Below are positions 31,401-38,583 of a stretch of DNA of 64,000 nucleotides, one piece after another. The stretch's first letter is position 1; each line of letters opens with the position of its first letter. The notes under the pieces are model-generated. The model ran no database searches. It was not told where the DNA came from and worked only from the letters and a program-made list of their open reading frames with translations. Origin of the DNA: Paenibacillus sp. HW567 (lineage in GTDB: Bacteria > Bacillota > Bacilli > Paenibacillales > Paenibacillaceae); the NCBI RefSeq assembly GCF_000374185.1, contig NZ_KB910518.1, positions 1,296,546 through 1,360,545 on the forward strand, in the 5' to 3' direction. The translations under genes were made by a program, and so were the position numbers.

Positions 31401-31937
31401 GATGTCCCTGCGGGCCATTGGGCATTTGCCGCACTGCAGTCACTGAGCGCAAAACATGTGGCAACAGGCAAGACGAACAGCTTGTTTGCCCCTGCCGAAA
31501 CCACAACAAGGGCGGAATTTACCGCTATGCTGGTCAGAGCGCTTGAGCTGAAGAGCACCGGCGCAGGGCTTCCGTTCCAGGACGTAACTGACGGTAGCTG
31601 GTATGCCGAATCCGTGGCAGCGGCCTATAATGCCGGGCTGATTCAAGGAGTAACTGCAACATCGTTTGCCCCAAGCGCCAAGATCACCCGTGAGCAAATG
31701 GCGGTGCTGCTCGTCAAGGCCTACCAATACAAGCAGGGGCACAGTGCCGCTGCTGGTGACTTACAGGGTGTAAGCGATGCGGGCCAAATCTCCGCCTGGG
31801 CTAAAGTGCAGGTGGAGCAAGCACTGGCTTCCGGCATTATGCAAGGGCTGGGGAACGGACGGTTCGATCCGCAGGGACTGGTGTCCCGGGCCCAGACCAC
31901 GCAGGCCATTTATAATTTTTTACGTGCTGTAGACTAG
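25452..31937 (+). CDS. Giant SLH-anchored surface protein with DUF5695-like, LamG and Ig-like domains
   Basis: A 2161-aa exported protein. In order: a signal peptide (about 1-41, ending SKAGA before YELTS); a large DUF5695-like region (about 42-920; family name recalled, not searched) with WGWGDDWGLTH and GYAYPHIYNTYFSMY; a PKD/Ig-like domain (about 922-1015, NQAPVVDPGADF); a LamG-type concanavalin fold (about 1021-1230); a Big_4-type Ig repeat (about 1234-1310); a second LamG (about 1313-1525); three Big_4-type repeats (about 1531-1760); a Thr/Pro linker (about 1763-1785); an unassigned domain; and three SLH motifs (about 1980-2161, FTDVPAGHW, FQDVTDGSWY). It should sit on the cell wall and act on a polysaccharide. 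The start at 25452 is chosen for GAAGGGG and the signal peptide; an upstream in-frame ATG at 25401 lacks a site. A paralog without SLH lies at 40915. Confidence 0.85.
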   Translation: MIFKSSDGDPPRFKHTRILTGAVFWTLAVLSVILLPSKAGAYELTSDKLIIETGQSGEISSLKIKGDAFPTEYVMNKTVSPEQDTADHQWLGELIFTYRLDGGEWIKASTNQSEDVRSIEKDGSKVTVTYENSANTAGVRNFKLVETYTMMPDGYLQWNIQIANTSGKTLEFGDIGLPLPFNEQWTYGDAIYETRVVTHSFVGNNSSYITAGRPSGIGSYLLLMPDAATGAGFEYQDRWRNEEHPGSKWAWNPDNEGKWIEGLNVFYIHSNVIKSTNRGYLPNTSLTLAPGEGKTYGFKFFAVADEQEAKDKLYEAGGVDVTVVPGMIVPSNQKAKFDLRTKADIHSVKLDDGTDIPLLEQKSGDHNIYEFSLTKLGPQNVTVQYGSGLTTVLQFYGIDAVDRALEDHAEFMVKSTQWNLPGDIRDKVFDDWMMNTKSKRNNFSGYWGWGDDWGLTHGQFLAEKNALSPVASEITAVDEYLETAIWTNLMNGHHEDYLVHDFLMAEPNTTPTYRGYAYPHIYNTYFSMYKIAANYPGLVSYKHPKETYLLRAYNILKSLYEGPVSYNWETGLMGELTTPDIIQALEKEGYMDEANDVRAKMLRKYNNFKNNKYPYGSEYSYDNTGEEAVYTLAKMQSTNDAEKAKAQEMMGKINSKTRASRGHMPVWYYYADPVTITGESWWNFQYSVSLAGYAMDDWIRNGNATGREEQQRLSYAAKLANLSAINSGQISDDPANYGAAAWTYQAEKGNNGTNGTGGGRNVPLLNGWKGMTGEADLGLFGALQILSADIAVDPIFGVTGYGAEVSVTDAVYYDITPKDGLFKRINLITEKLYTELDKDQFTAAKLSRSKDYARFSLRNLTPGYAHETTLTLNGLAKGAYLIRIDGTPVGKLNAFGGEAKLTVEAGPAVAYTVELSATEPDDNQAPVVDPGADFTYTLQVDDAILRGTAKDDGLPQGTLTSEWSLVSGPAGGEVVFGSSKSLQTPFTATKPGTYVFKLTASDSELANSDTVTVVAVAPPPLPELLVHYNFDETSGKVAADHSGSGNDGNVLGAASWLPGKLNHALELSGQDTYVKMPEGLLSRADEITVSAWVKMDSIGAYSRIFDFGTGTSTYMFLSPKAGSITRFGISIGGNAPGQEQTIDAPALPAGEWKHVAVTLSGSLGILYIDGVEAGRNDHMTLKPSSLGKTKNNYIGKSQFADPYFDGLIDDFRIYSRALSPGEITALLAPSGNIVSVEKLELTTPARQAPKLPSTVSATLEDGTQTVVSVQWSPVDPALYDKEGSTFTVNGVVTGTQTAVQAKVTVTQRVIAPFPELALRYNFDEGQGTTVADASGSGRNGTIQGALNWEADGHKNGSLTFSGTSGNYISAGTDPALQPGSMTLSYWIKRTGAMNDKENVLLWFKPEGNYAGNGFFITYNGNSSIVYVDGANGFYVKQSPEDFLPLNEWTNVVFTFDAATKTGVIYRNGVAQQVDMDGTPGSITATNDVKRIGVSGYGNGAQLNAGLDDFRIYSGVMSAAQVKALYEDKDIQSVQPVSVKTAAKVAPVLPDSVRVVYENGSEGTAEVSWNSVPADAYAQPGEFTVNGQVEGTALPATASLTVTEAGERTIVALQEVHVSTPAGTPPDLPTVVQATYSDNTLGETSVIWQEIDPKLYAVPGAFTVTGAAGGTELPAVAKVSVFDSEAPVIVSLQEVKVTTTAGKAPLLPSVVTAVYSDASTLAVPVVWQTVAPQQYANAGSFTVTGAAEGTDLPAKAVVTVTGTTPTPTPTPVPTPTPVPATATTPAPTATPVAGLKVVGADVLTAQPQATSVEITLGEGQTGASLPVNAGALLGTRTLVIRDKGASLTIPASVLGELGLKLTEAERSGAALVVKLAPAASGTVPAGNGGGIYRQQGTAYEFGLVLRTADGKEIALSVFTQGVRAELPYSGSAVNEELLGVYLKNEQTAQWSYVGGKLDKASKKAVIMLNHFSTYGVLSYEKTFTDVPAGHWAFAALQSLSAKHVATGKTNSLFAPAETTTRAEFTAMLVRALELKSTGAGLPFQDVTDGSWYAESVAAAYNAGLIQGVTATSFAPSAKITREQMAVLLVKAYQYKQGHSAAAGDLQGVSDAGQISAWAKVQVEQALASGIMQGLGNGRFDPQGLVSRAQTTQAIYNFLRAVD

Positions 31938-31969
31938 ACTCAGGATTGTAGACTTAACGTAATGACGAA

Positions 31970-32009
31970 GGAAGATGCGGGTCTTAAGGATCGGGCATCT
32001 TCCTTTTTT
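31970..32009 (+). terminator. Rho-independent terminator after the giant surface-protein gene
   Basis: GGAAGATGC at 31970-31978 and GCATCTTCC at 31995-32003 form a perfect 9-bp stem that runs directly into six Ts, 33 bp after the stop codon. Confidence 0.92.
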
Positions 32010-32018
32010 CATCCTACA

Positions 32019-32249
32019 GACCGTAAAGCCCTTATTTTCAAGAAAGGGATACATTAGCCGAGCTAACGGACCGTAACGCGCTTATCGCCTCTTCGGCAGG
32101 TAGATTTGGGGTGAATGTCCGCACATAAGAGCGCTGGAGTCCGTTCACTTACGGAAAAATAACTTCCAGTAGAAATAAGAGCTGCTCAGTCCGTTTACAA
32201 AGAGGCAGACTCTTCCGATCTGGAGATGATTTCGTCCGTGGGGCCTGGA
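32019..32249 (+). repeat. Dispersed repeat of about 230 bp, copy A (partner 38203-38431)
   Basis: It shares with 38203-38431, in the same orientation, words such as AAAGCCCTTATTTTC, GAAAGGGATACATT, GAGCTAACGGACCGT, TCTTCGGCAGGTAG and TTTGGGGTGAATGTCCGC, in the same order and spacing. GGACCGT/GTCCGT sub-motifs recur within it on both strands. No open frame is conserved between the two copies, so it is probably a non-coding interspersed repeat. It fills the gap of about 350 bp between the terminator and the gene at 32285. Confidence 0.75.
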
Positions 32250-32284
32250 TACGCCTGCACCGTGATCTGCACGCACTCATCCGT

Positions 32285-33040
32285 TCAGCGGAGAATTGTA
32301 TAAACTCCAACATTTAGAGTTTGAGGATCTACCGGAAGGTTGCTGTTAGAGGACTCCTCAGTATTAGTGAAATCAACTTGACCCGACCCCATTTGCAGTA
32401 GTCCGCCTTTAGCAGGTGAAGCAGCCCGTTTTTCCTTAATGCTTTTTATTTTTTCATCAAAAACTGATTTGGATATTGTATTCTCTGTGCGGAGGCTGCT
32501 TGATTTAGCGTTGCTGCTGTTCAGATCAACTATCCGTTCCCCTGTTATGCCGTTGATGTACAGAACATTTATACCATATCTAACGTCGCTAACAAGCTTC
32601 ACCTCTTCTCCGTCTTTAAGGGATGATTGTGCGGCTGACAATGGCTGCTCATAACTTACATTATTCGAAATGTTGAATATCTCCCACGAGCCTGAGTCAT
32701 TGTTTGCATAAATTGTTCCTACAGCTATGTGATTCACTTTTATTGAAAAGATATAACCTGCAAAAACTAACTCACTGCTAGTTGGATCATCAGATATTTT
32801 GTAATAAGCCGTTCCTGAACTTAATTGTGCATGTTCAAAATCTTCTTTGTCTCCGACTCCGTATTCTGATTTCACAACATTCAGCGAATCCATATACTTT
32901 AATTTGAATTCATTTTGTATATTTGTTTGTATCTGATCACCCGGAGTCGGCGCAGAAGAGTCAGTAAAGATGAAGCTGCTAAAGTTGAATAACAACAAAT
33001 TAATGATGAGGAAAAAAGAAAAATAACATTTCCTTTTCAT
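32285..33040 (-). CDS. Hypothetical secreted or membrane-anchored protein
   Basis: A 251-aa protein that I do not recognise. It starts with a basic segment and one hydrophobic helix (CYFSFFLIINLLLFNFSSFIF, about residues 5-25), which could be a signal peptide or anchor, so it should face outside. The rest is hydrophilic. AGGAGGC lies upstream of the ATG. It is markedly A+T-richer than its neighbours and lies alone on the minus strand between a dispersed repeat and the CUT1 operon, suggesting acquisition by transfer. No functional motif is visible. Confidence 0.65.
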   Translation of the reverse strand: MKRKCYFSFFLIINLLLFNFSSFIFTDSSAPTPGDQIQTNIQNEFKLKYMDSLNVVKSEYGVGDKEDFEHAQLSSGTAYYKISDDPTSSELVFAGYIFSIKVNHIAVGTIYANNDSGSWEIFNISNNVSYEQPLSAAQSSLKDGEEVKLVSDVRYGINVLYINGITGERIVDLNSSNAKSSSLRTENTISKSVFDEKIKSIKEKRAASPAKGGLLQMGSGQVDFTNTEESSNSNLPVDPQTLNVGVYTILR

Positions 33041-33159
33041 TTCATATAGCCTCCTTGCATTAATTTCAATAAAGAATAAAGTTCCCTGCTTTGAAGTGTA
33101 ACCCTTTATTTATATACGATAAAATAATCCACCATTATTAAAAATTTGGAATTTATGTT

Positions 33160-33173
33160 TGTAAGCGCATTCC
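33160..33173 (+). promoter_or_regulatory. cre-like site upstream of the third CUT1 operon
   Basis: TGTAAGCGCATTCC matches the CcpA consensus except for the last base. It is 70 bp before the binding-protein gene, in an A+T-rich promoter region. Confidence 0.4.
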
Positions 33174-33242
33174 CTATGATGAAGTCAGGAACCAAATCAA
33201 CAAATTATAGCGTGTGCTACAAAACTCATAGGGAGGGTTATG

Positions 33243-34670
33243 ATGAAGCGCAAAGGAACAGAGCGGGGAAAAGCACGGTTTTGGCTGTTGACAGGCATTT
33301 TGCTGGCGGGAACGCTGCTGGCGGGGTGTTCAAGCTCCGGCGGCAATAAAGAGGCCGACCCGGCAAAAACGGGAAGCGATCAAGGTACCGCAGAGCAGTC
33401 ACAGGAGCCTGTAACGCTGAAATTTACGTTCTGGGGCAGTCCGCAGGAGAAAGCGGCGATTGAGAAGGCAACGCAGGCGTTTACGGACAAATATCCGAAC
33501 ATTAAAGTGGATGCCATCCATATCCCGGAAGCGGATTATGATGCCAAGATTACAGCTATGGTGGCTGGGAATGAAGCGCCCGATCTGGGGTATATGCATG
33601 GCGAGCTGGCAGACCCTTGGCAGAAGGACGGCAAGTTCGTCAATATGTTCGAGCTGCTGGATAACGACAAAGAGCTGAAGCGCAGTGATTTTCTGGATTA
33701 TATCTGGTTCAAGTCCTCGGAGGATTTCGCCTATGGAATTAGTACAGCCGGTGAGACATTCGGATTGTTCTACAACAAGGACCTCTTCGATGCGGCCAAG
33801 GTGGAGTATCCACCAGCTAAGCCGGAACAAGCCTGGAGCTGGGATCAGTTCGTTGAAGTGGCGAAGAAGCTGACTCTCGACAAAAATGGAAAAAACGCCA
33901 GCGATCCCGGTTTCGACCCGAATAATATTAAGCAATATGGGGTTTCCTTCGAGACCTGGCATGGACCCGTCCATGCGACAGTCATTAACAATGAAGGGGA
34001 ATGGGTGACCAAAGACGGCAAATTCGGGTTCAGCCAGCTGGAAGCGGCGGAAGCGATCCAGCGCCTGGCGGATTTGATCAATGTGCATCATGTCGCGCCT
34101 TCGCCGGTGCAGATGAAATCCATCCCTTCCCAGGCGGTTGCGCTCCAATCGAAGCTGGCAGCCATGTCGATGCACGGGCAATGGATCAATCTCGATCTCG
34201 GTGCGGCAAAAGTCAACTATGACATAGGTGTACTTCCGAAAATGAAGCGCAGTGTGCCCATGGGCATCAGCGGGGCTTCTGTTATTTATAAGTCCAGCAA
34301 GCATCAGAAGGAAGCCTGGCTGCTGACGAAATTTCTGGAGAACCCGGAAGGCGCTATTGATCTGTATAAAGGCGGACTCTGGATGCCTACGATGACCAAA
34401 TGGTACACCGATCCTGCGCTTGTGGCGAAGTGGGCAGAGAATAATCCGGCTCACCCTTCCGGCTTCAAGGATGCGATGATGAACAATCTGCTGAAGAACG
34501 GAGTTCCAAATGGCTCTTACTATATTAAAAATTTCTCCAAAGTCAATGCGATCACCTTCTCCGGCATGGATGAGGTATGGCTCGGCCGGAAAACCGCCCT
34601 GGAAGCGATGAAGGAGCTGGAGCCGAAGATCCAGCCGGAAATCAAAGGACGTTATGATGTCACTCCTTGA
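33243..34670 (+). CDS. CUT1 ABC transporter, solute-binding lipoprotein (YesMN-linked operon)
   Basis: A 475-aa family 1 binding lipoprotein. The signal peptide ends in LLAGC (about Cys28), then a Gly/Ser/Lys tether. Typical stretches are LKFTFWGSPQEKAAIEKA, APDLGYMHGELADPW and GISTAGETFGLFYNKDLF. GGGAGGG lies 5 bases before the ATG at 33243; another ATG is one codon upstream. Its end overlaps the first permease by 17 bp, so there is no SBP-permease hairpin here, unlike in the other two CUT1 operons. The adjoining response regulator, sensor kinase and surface proteins suggest import of the glycan fragments those proteins release. Confidence 0.92.
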   Translation: MKRKGTERGKARFWLLTGILLAGTLLAGCSSSGGNKEADPAKTGSDQGTAEQSQEPVTLKFTFWGSPQEKAAIEKATQAFTDKYPNIKVDAIHIPEADYDAKITAMVAGNEAPDLGYMHGELADPWQKDGKFVNMFELLDNDKELKRSDFLDYIWFKSSEDFAYGISTAGETFGLFYNKDLFDAAKVEYPPAKPEQAWSWDQFVEVAKKLTLDKNGKNASDPGFDPNNIKQYGVSFETWHGPVHATVINNEGEWVTKDGKFGFSQLEAAEAIQRLADLINVHHVAPSPVQMKSIPSQAVALQSKLAAMSMHGQWINLDLGAAKVNYDIGVLPKMKRSVPMGISGASVIYKSSKHQKEAWLLTKFLENPEGAIDLYKGGLWMPTMTKWYTDPALVAKWAENNPAHPSGFKDAMMNNLLKNGVPNGSYYIKNFSKVNAITFSGMDEVWLGRKTALEAMKELEPKIQPEIKGRYDVTP

Positions 34671-35619
34671 TCCAATAACAAATGCGGCGCAAGCCCGCAA
34701 GCCTCTCAGACGCTCCGGCAGCAGGCAGCGTGCTGCCAAGGAGCTGCGCTTTGGCCTTCTGTTTGCTTCACCGGTGCTGGCGGGATACCTGCTGTTCGTG
34801 CTTGTTCCGATTGCCGCAAGCATATATCTCAGCTTTACCAACTATAGTGTAGGGATGGTGCCGAAATGGATTGGCATCGACAATTATAAGACACTTTTTA
34901 CCGGTGCTGATCCTTTCTTTTACCCTGCGGTCAAAGCCACCTTCTATTATGTTTTTGTCAGTGTGCCGCTGGGCATTATAATCTCCTTTTTTGCTGCGCT
35001 GCTGCTGAATCAGAAAATTGTAGGTAGATCTTTTTTTCGCGGAGTATTCTATTTGCCGGTCATTATTCCGTTAGCCGCTTCTTCAATGGTATGGATGTGG
35101 CTGCTGCAGCCGGATTTCGGCATTGTCAATTACTTGCTGGAGACGCTGCACCTGCCCACTTCGCAATGGCTGGGAGACACAGGCTCGGTAGTTCCGACCT
35201 TGATCCTGTTCAGCTTCTGGACACTGGGCAATACGATCGTGATTTTTCTGGCCGGGCTGCAGGGAATCCCTTCGCAGTTGTATGAAGCGATCGAGATCGA
35301 CGGCGGCAACCGGCTGCATAAGCTGATTTATATTACCATTCCAATGACGTCGTCCATTATCTTTTTCAACACGGTGATTGCGTTTATCAACGGGTTTCAG
35401 GCTTTCGTCCAGCCTTCGGTAATGACTCAGGGCGGGCCGAATAATAAAAGCCTTTTTTATGTGCTGTATCTGTTCAATGAAGGGTTCAAATCCTCCCGGA
35501 TGGGCAGTGCCAGTGCGATTTCCGTGCTGCTGTTTGTCGTGATTGCGCTGTTTACAGCTCTGATCTTCTTCTTCTCCAAATCGCTCGTGTATTACGAAGG
35601 GAAGGGGGAACGGCAGTGA
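34654..35619 (+). CDS. CUT1 ABC transporter permease (MalF-like)
   Basis: A 321-aa permease. A longer basic N-terminus (about 1-35) precedes the first helix (FGLLFASPVLAGYLLFVLV). The EAA loop reads YEAIEIDGGNRLHKLIYITIPMT. It starts inside the last 17 bp of the binding-protein gene; ATGs at 34654 and 34657 are both in frame. GTGA overlap links it to the next gene. Confidence 0.92.
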   Translation: MMSLLDPITNAAQARKPLRRSGSRQRAAKELRFGLLFASPVLAGYLLFVLVPIAASIYLSFTNYSVGMVPKWIGIDNYKTLFTGADPFFYPAVKATFYYVFVSVPLGIIISFFAALLLNQKIVGRSFFRGVFYLPVIIPLAASSMVWMWLLQPDFGIVNYLLETLHLPTSQWLGDTGSVVPTLILFSFWTLGNTIVIFLAGLQGIPSQLYEAIEIDGGNRLHKLIYITIPMTSSIIFFNTVIAFINGFQAFVQPSVMTQGGPNNKSLFYVLYLFNEGFKSSRMGSASAISVLLFVVIALFTALIFFFSKSLVYYEGKGERQ

Positions 35620-36449
35620 AACGGCAATCGTTGATTAACACAATCGTCATCTATCTGCTGCTTGTTATAGGAAGCTTGTTTTGCCTGTTTCCTATCTTTT
35701 GGATGGTTCGTACGTCACTGATTGACCTGGGAGAACTGTATCAGATTCCGCCGGGACTGATTCCGAAGGTATTCAACTGGGATAATTTCCGCACGGCGCT
35801 GGACGCCTATCCGTTTGGCCGTTTCTTTGTCAACAGCGTAGTGATTACGTCACTTGCTATCGTGGGCGTGCTGCTCTCCAGCTCGTTATGCGCCTACAGC
35901 TTTTCTCGTATCGACTGGAAAGGGCGAGACAAGGTGTTCGGGGTTATTTTAACCGGACTTATGATTCCTTTCTTCGTAGTCATGATTCCGCAATATGTGT
36001 TCTGGAACGCGCTTCACTTGACGGATACCTTCGTTCCGCTGGTAGCGCCCGCATGGTTCGGCGGAGGGGTGTTCAATATTTTTCTGCTGCGGCAGTTCTT
36101 CCTGGGCATTCCGCGCGAGCTTGATGAAGCGGCCAAGGTGGACGGGGCGGGACATATCCGGATTTATTGGAGGATTATCGTTCCGCTGGCGAAACAGGCG
36201 ATGATTGTGATCGGCCTGCTGACTTTTTTGGCCAATTGGAATGATTATCTGGGTCCGCTGGCGTTCATCACATCTGAGAAAAATTACACGTTAATGCAGG
36301 GACTGACGTTATTCCAAGGCTCCTATTCGGCCCAGTGGAATCTGATGATGGCAGCGACAACGGTAATTGTTATTCCTTCGCTGGTCATTTTTCTGCTTGC
36401 GCAGCGGCATTTCATTGAAGGGATTGCGATGACCGGGATCAAAGGCTGA
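35616..36449 (+). CDS. CUT1 ABC transporter permease (MalG-like)
   Basis: A 277-aa six-helix permease. The first helix is IVIYLLLVIGSLFCLFPIFWM. The EAA loop reads LDEAAKVDGAGHIRIYWRIIVPLA, and the C-terminus is IEGIAMTGIKG. The GTG start overlaps the previous stop (GTGA) and has GAAGGGGGAA ahead of it. The response regulator begins 15 bp after the stop, so regulator and transporter share a transcript. Confidence 0.92.
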   Translation: MKRQSLINTIVIYLLLVIGSLFCLFPIFWMVRTSLIDLGELYQIPPGLIPKVFNWDNFRTALDAYPFGRFFVNSVVITSLAIVGVLLSSSLCAYSFSRIDWKGRDKVFGVILTGLMIPFFVVMIPQYVFWNALHLTDTFVPLVAPAWFGGGVFNIFLLRQFFLGIPRELDEAAKVDGAGHIRIYWRIIVPLAKQAMIVIGLLTFLANWNDYLGPLAFITSEKNYTLMQGLTLFQGSYSAQWNLMMAATTVIVIPSLVIFLLAQRHFIEGIAMTGIKG

Positions 36450-36464
36450 TAAGGGGTGAACCGT

Positions 36465-38012
36465 TTGTACGATATTTTGCTGGTCGATGATGAACCGGCG
36501 CACCTGTCCGGGCTGTCCGGGATGCTGCGCCGCCTGCGCCCGGAATACGGCATTGTCACAGCAAGGAATGGCCGGGAGGCGGCGGATCAATGCAGCACCC
36601 GCAGCTTCCAGATCATCATCACCGACATCAGGATGCCGCTTATGGACGGACTGCATTTCCTGGAGCAGCTTGCTCCTCAGTCCACTCCGCGCCGGGTCAT
36701 TTATTTAAGCGGCTACAGCCATTTCGAATATGCGCAGCAGGCGATGAGTCTCGGGTCCTTCGAATATATGCTGAAGCCGCTTGATCCGCTCAAGTTCATT
36801 TCGGTGCTGGAGAAGACGGAAAAAAGCCTGGAGCAGGAGTACGCCACCCTGCACAAATACGAACGGCTTGCCGTCAGACTGAATGCTGCGGAGCCGGCAT
36901 ACCGCCACCGGCTGCTGAACAGATGGCTCGAAGGCGATCACCTTACGGCAGATGACCAAGCGGAAGTCCAGAGCATTCTTGGATTCGGCGGCAGCGGCAG
37001 TCTGCTGGTGCTCTGTACGGAGGGGGGAATTTCACCCGGTGAGGTTATGGATTTATTGCGCCCCTATGGTCTGAGTGCGGGCTTTGCCCCCCGCCTTGAG
37101 CCGGGGCTGCTGGTTGTGGCAAGCGGCGCACAGCCTGACGCGGATATGCTTCAGATGCTCGCGCAGCTTGGGCTGACCGTGGGGATCAGCACTCCTTCAG
37201 AGCATTTAATTGATGATGTGGCAAAGGCTTATGCCGAAGCCACTTATGCAGCCACACGCCGCTTCTATGCGCAGCCTGGCGAGCCTCGGGTATATCGGGC
37301 GGCAGAGGGCGGGCTGGATGCCGGGCGGATGCTGGCCTCCGACTCGCGGATTGCAAGCATGTTATGCGAAGCGGTTACTTGCTGGGATGGGACTGCCGGG
37401 CTTGAATCCGCAGCAGAGGGAGCGGTCTCCCGGCTGCTTGGAGATACGGCTCCGCCCATGCCGGAGGAGCTGCTGCGGGAAGTCAGGCAGCTTCTGTTCC
37501 AGGTAATCTATGACCTGGAAGGCTTACGGGAGGAAGTGAGGGGAAACCATCTGCAGCAGGCCTCCTGCTTCACGGATGGCATAAGCAGCTACCCGGAGCT
37601 GATTGCTTTCGCAGCCGGGCTGTTGGAGCAGATCGCCCGCAGTGTGGCCGAAGCGAAGCGCGAACGGAAGGCAGGCGTAATGTCCCGGTGTCTTGATTAT
37701 ATTGACAGCCACTATATGGAGGACCTGTCCCAGGAAACGGTCGCGGCCAGGTTTCATTTCAGCTCCGGCTATTTCTGCCAATATTTCAAAAGCCGGCTCC
37801 ATATGACCTTCAATCAATATGTGACGAGACTCAGGCTGCTGAAAGCCAAAGAAATGCTGGGAGGTTCAAACGTGAAGGTGTACCGGGTCGCTGAACAGCT
37901 TGGGTATCACGATGTGAAGTATTTCAACCGTGTATTCAAGAAGGAAACAGGCCTCACGCCGGAAGAATACCGCGCCTTGACCCGCAGCAAGAGTGAATTC
38001 AATATAAGCTGA
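36465..38012 (+). CDS. Response regulator, YesN-type, with AraC DNA-binding domain
   Basis: A 515-aa two-component response regulator. The receiver domain (about 1-120) has the acidic pair in LLVDDEP, phospho-acceptor Asp54 in IIITDIRMPLMDG and a downstream Lys in LKPLDP. A poorly conserved middle follows, then two AraC-type helix-turn-helix motifs (about 415-512, LSQETVAARFHFSSGYFCQYF and VYRVAEQLGYHDVKYFNRVFK). TTG at 36465 is preferred because AAGGGGTGA ends 5 bases upstream and the protein then starts MYDILLVDDE, the usual form; a GTG at 36456 would overlap that site. It lies at the end of the CUT1 operon, and its kinase partner is the gene at 38584. Confidence 0.92.
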   Translation: MYDILLVDDEPAHLSGLSGMLRRLRPEYGIVTARNGREAADQCSTRSFQIIITDIRMPLMDGLHFLEQLAPQSTPRRVIYLSGYSHFEYAQQAMSLGSFEYMLKPLDPLKFISVLEKTEKSLEQEYATLHKYERLAVRLNAAEPAYRHRLLNRWLEGDHLTADDQAEVQSILGFGGSGSLLVLCTEGGISPGEVMDLLRPYGLSAGFAPRLEPGLLVVASGAQPDADMLQMLAQLGLTVGISTPSEHLIDDVAKAYAEATYAATRRFYAQPGEPRVYRAAEGGLDAGRMLASDSRIASMLCEAVTCWDGTAGLESAAEGAVSRLLGDTAPPMPEELLREVRQLLFQVIYDLEGLREEVRGNHLQQASCFTDGISSYPELIAFAAGLLEQIARSVAEAKRERKAGVMSRCLDYIDSHYMEDLSQETVAARFHFSSGYFCQYFKSRLHMTFNQYVTRLRLLKAKEMLGGSNVKVYRVAEQLGYHDVKYFNRVFKKETGLTPEEYRALTRSKSEFNIS

Positions 38013-38103
38013 ACTATAGAGTTTCATATTAGGGTCTGGTCGTAACTGCGGGGAATGCTTGGACTTGCGGCAGTTCTGCCCTTTTTATGTTTTCTTTAGT
38101 TCA
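38010..38103 (-). repeat. Dispersed repeat, right copy of an inverted pair (partner 25192-25319)
   Basis: Its reverse complement has GAACTAAAGAAAACAT, CAAGTCCAAGCATTCCCC, GCAGTTACGACCAGACCC and CTATAGTTCA in the same order as 25192-25319. It starts at the stop codon of the response-regulator gene, so the 12.7 kb from the giant surface-protein leader to this regulator are bracketed by the inverted pair. Confidence 0.65.
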
Positions 38104-38202
38104 TAGCTTGTACAGCATCAGTTCTAAATCTGTGGCTTAGGACGGAGCCTCTGTGGTTTGGGGAGAGAGGGGCTCATCGTATCCATCCTCCGGTTCCTTG
38201 CG

Positions 38203-38431
38203 GACCATAAAGCCCTTATTTTCCCGAAAGGGATACATTTAGCGAGCTAACGGACCGTGACGCGCTTATCGTCTCTTCGGCAGGTAGCTTTGGGGTGAAT
38301 GTCCGCCCATAAAGGCGCTGGAGTCCGTACATTTGCGGAAAAAGGATTTGCAGTAGAAATAAGAGCGGCTCGGTCCGTAAGAAACGGGTAGACTCTTCCG
38401 GTCAGGAGATGATGCTGTTCGCGGGGCCTGA
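38203..38431 (+). repeat. Dispersed repeat of about 230 bp, copy B (partner 32019-32249)
   Basis: Nearly colinear with copy A at 32019-32249, in the same orientation, from ACCATAAAGCCCTTATTTTC to GCGGGGCCTGA. It lies in the 570-bp gap between the response-regulator and sensor-kinase genes, next to the inverted repeat at 38010-38103; I see no gene in that gap. The kinase promoter should lie between 38431 and 38584. Confidence 0.75.
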
Positions 38432-38583
38432 TCCGCCAGTGTGATCACTATGCCCTAATGGAGCATCGTTTGAATCGCGACATTCAGAGTCTGACAATCT
38501 ACTTCTGCCAGGACAGATATACAGAGCCCGGAAGGAAGGGTCCATTAGCGACCTTGCCTTTCCGGGCTTCCTTTGGAGGAATT

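Noticed and set aside
33399..34841. 480-codon antisense frame opposite the third binding-protein gene
   Set aside because: The plus strand encodes a clear lipoprotein with family motifs; the antisense frame spans two genes and has no start signals.
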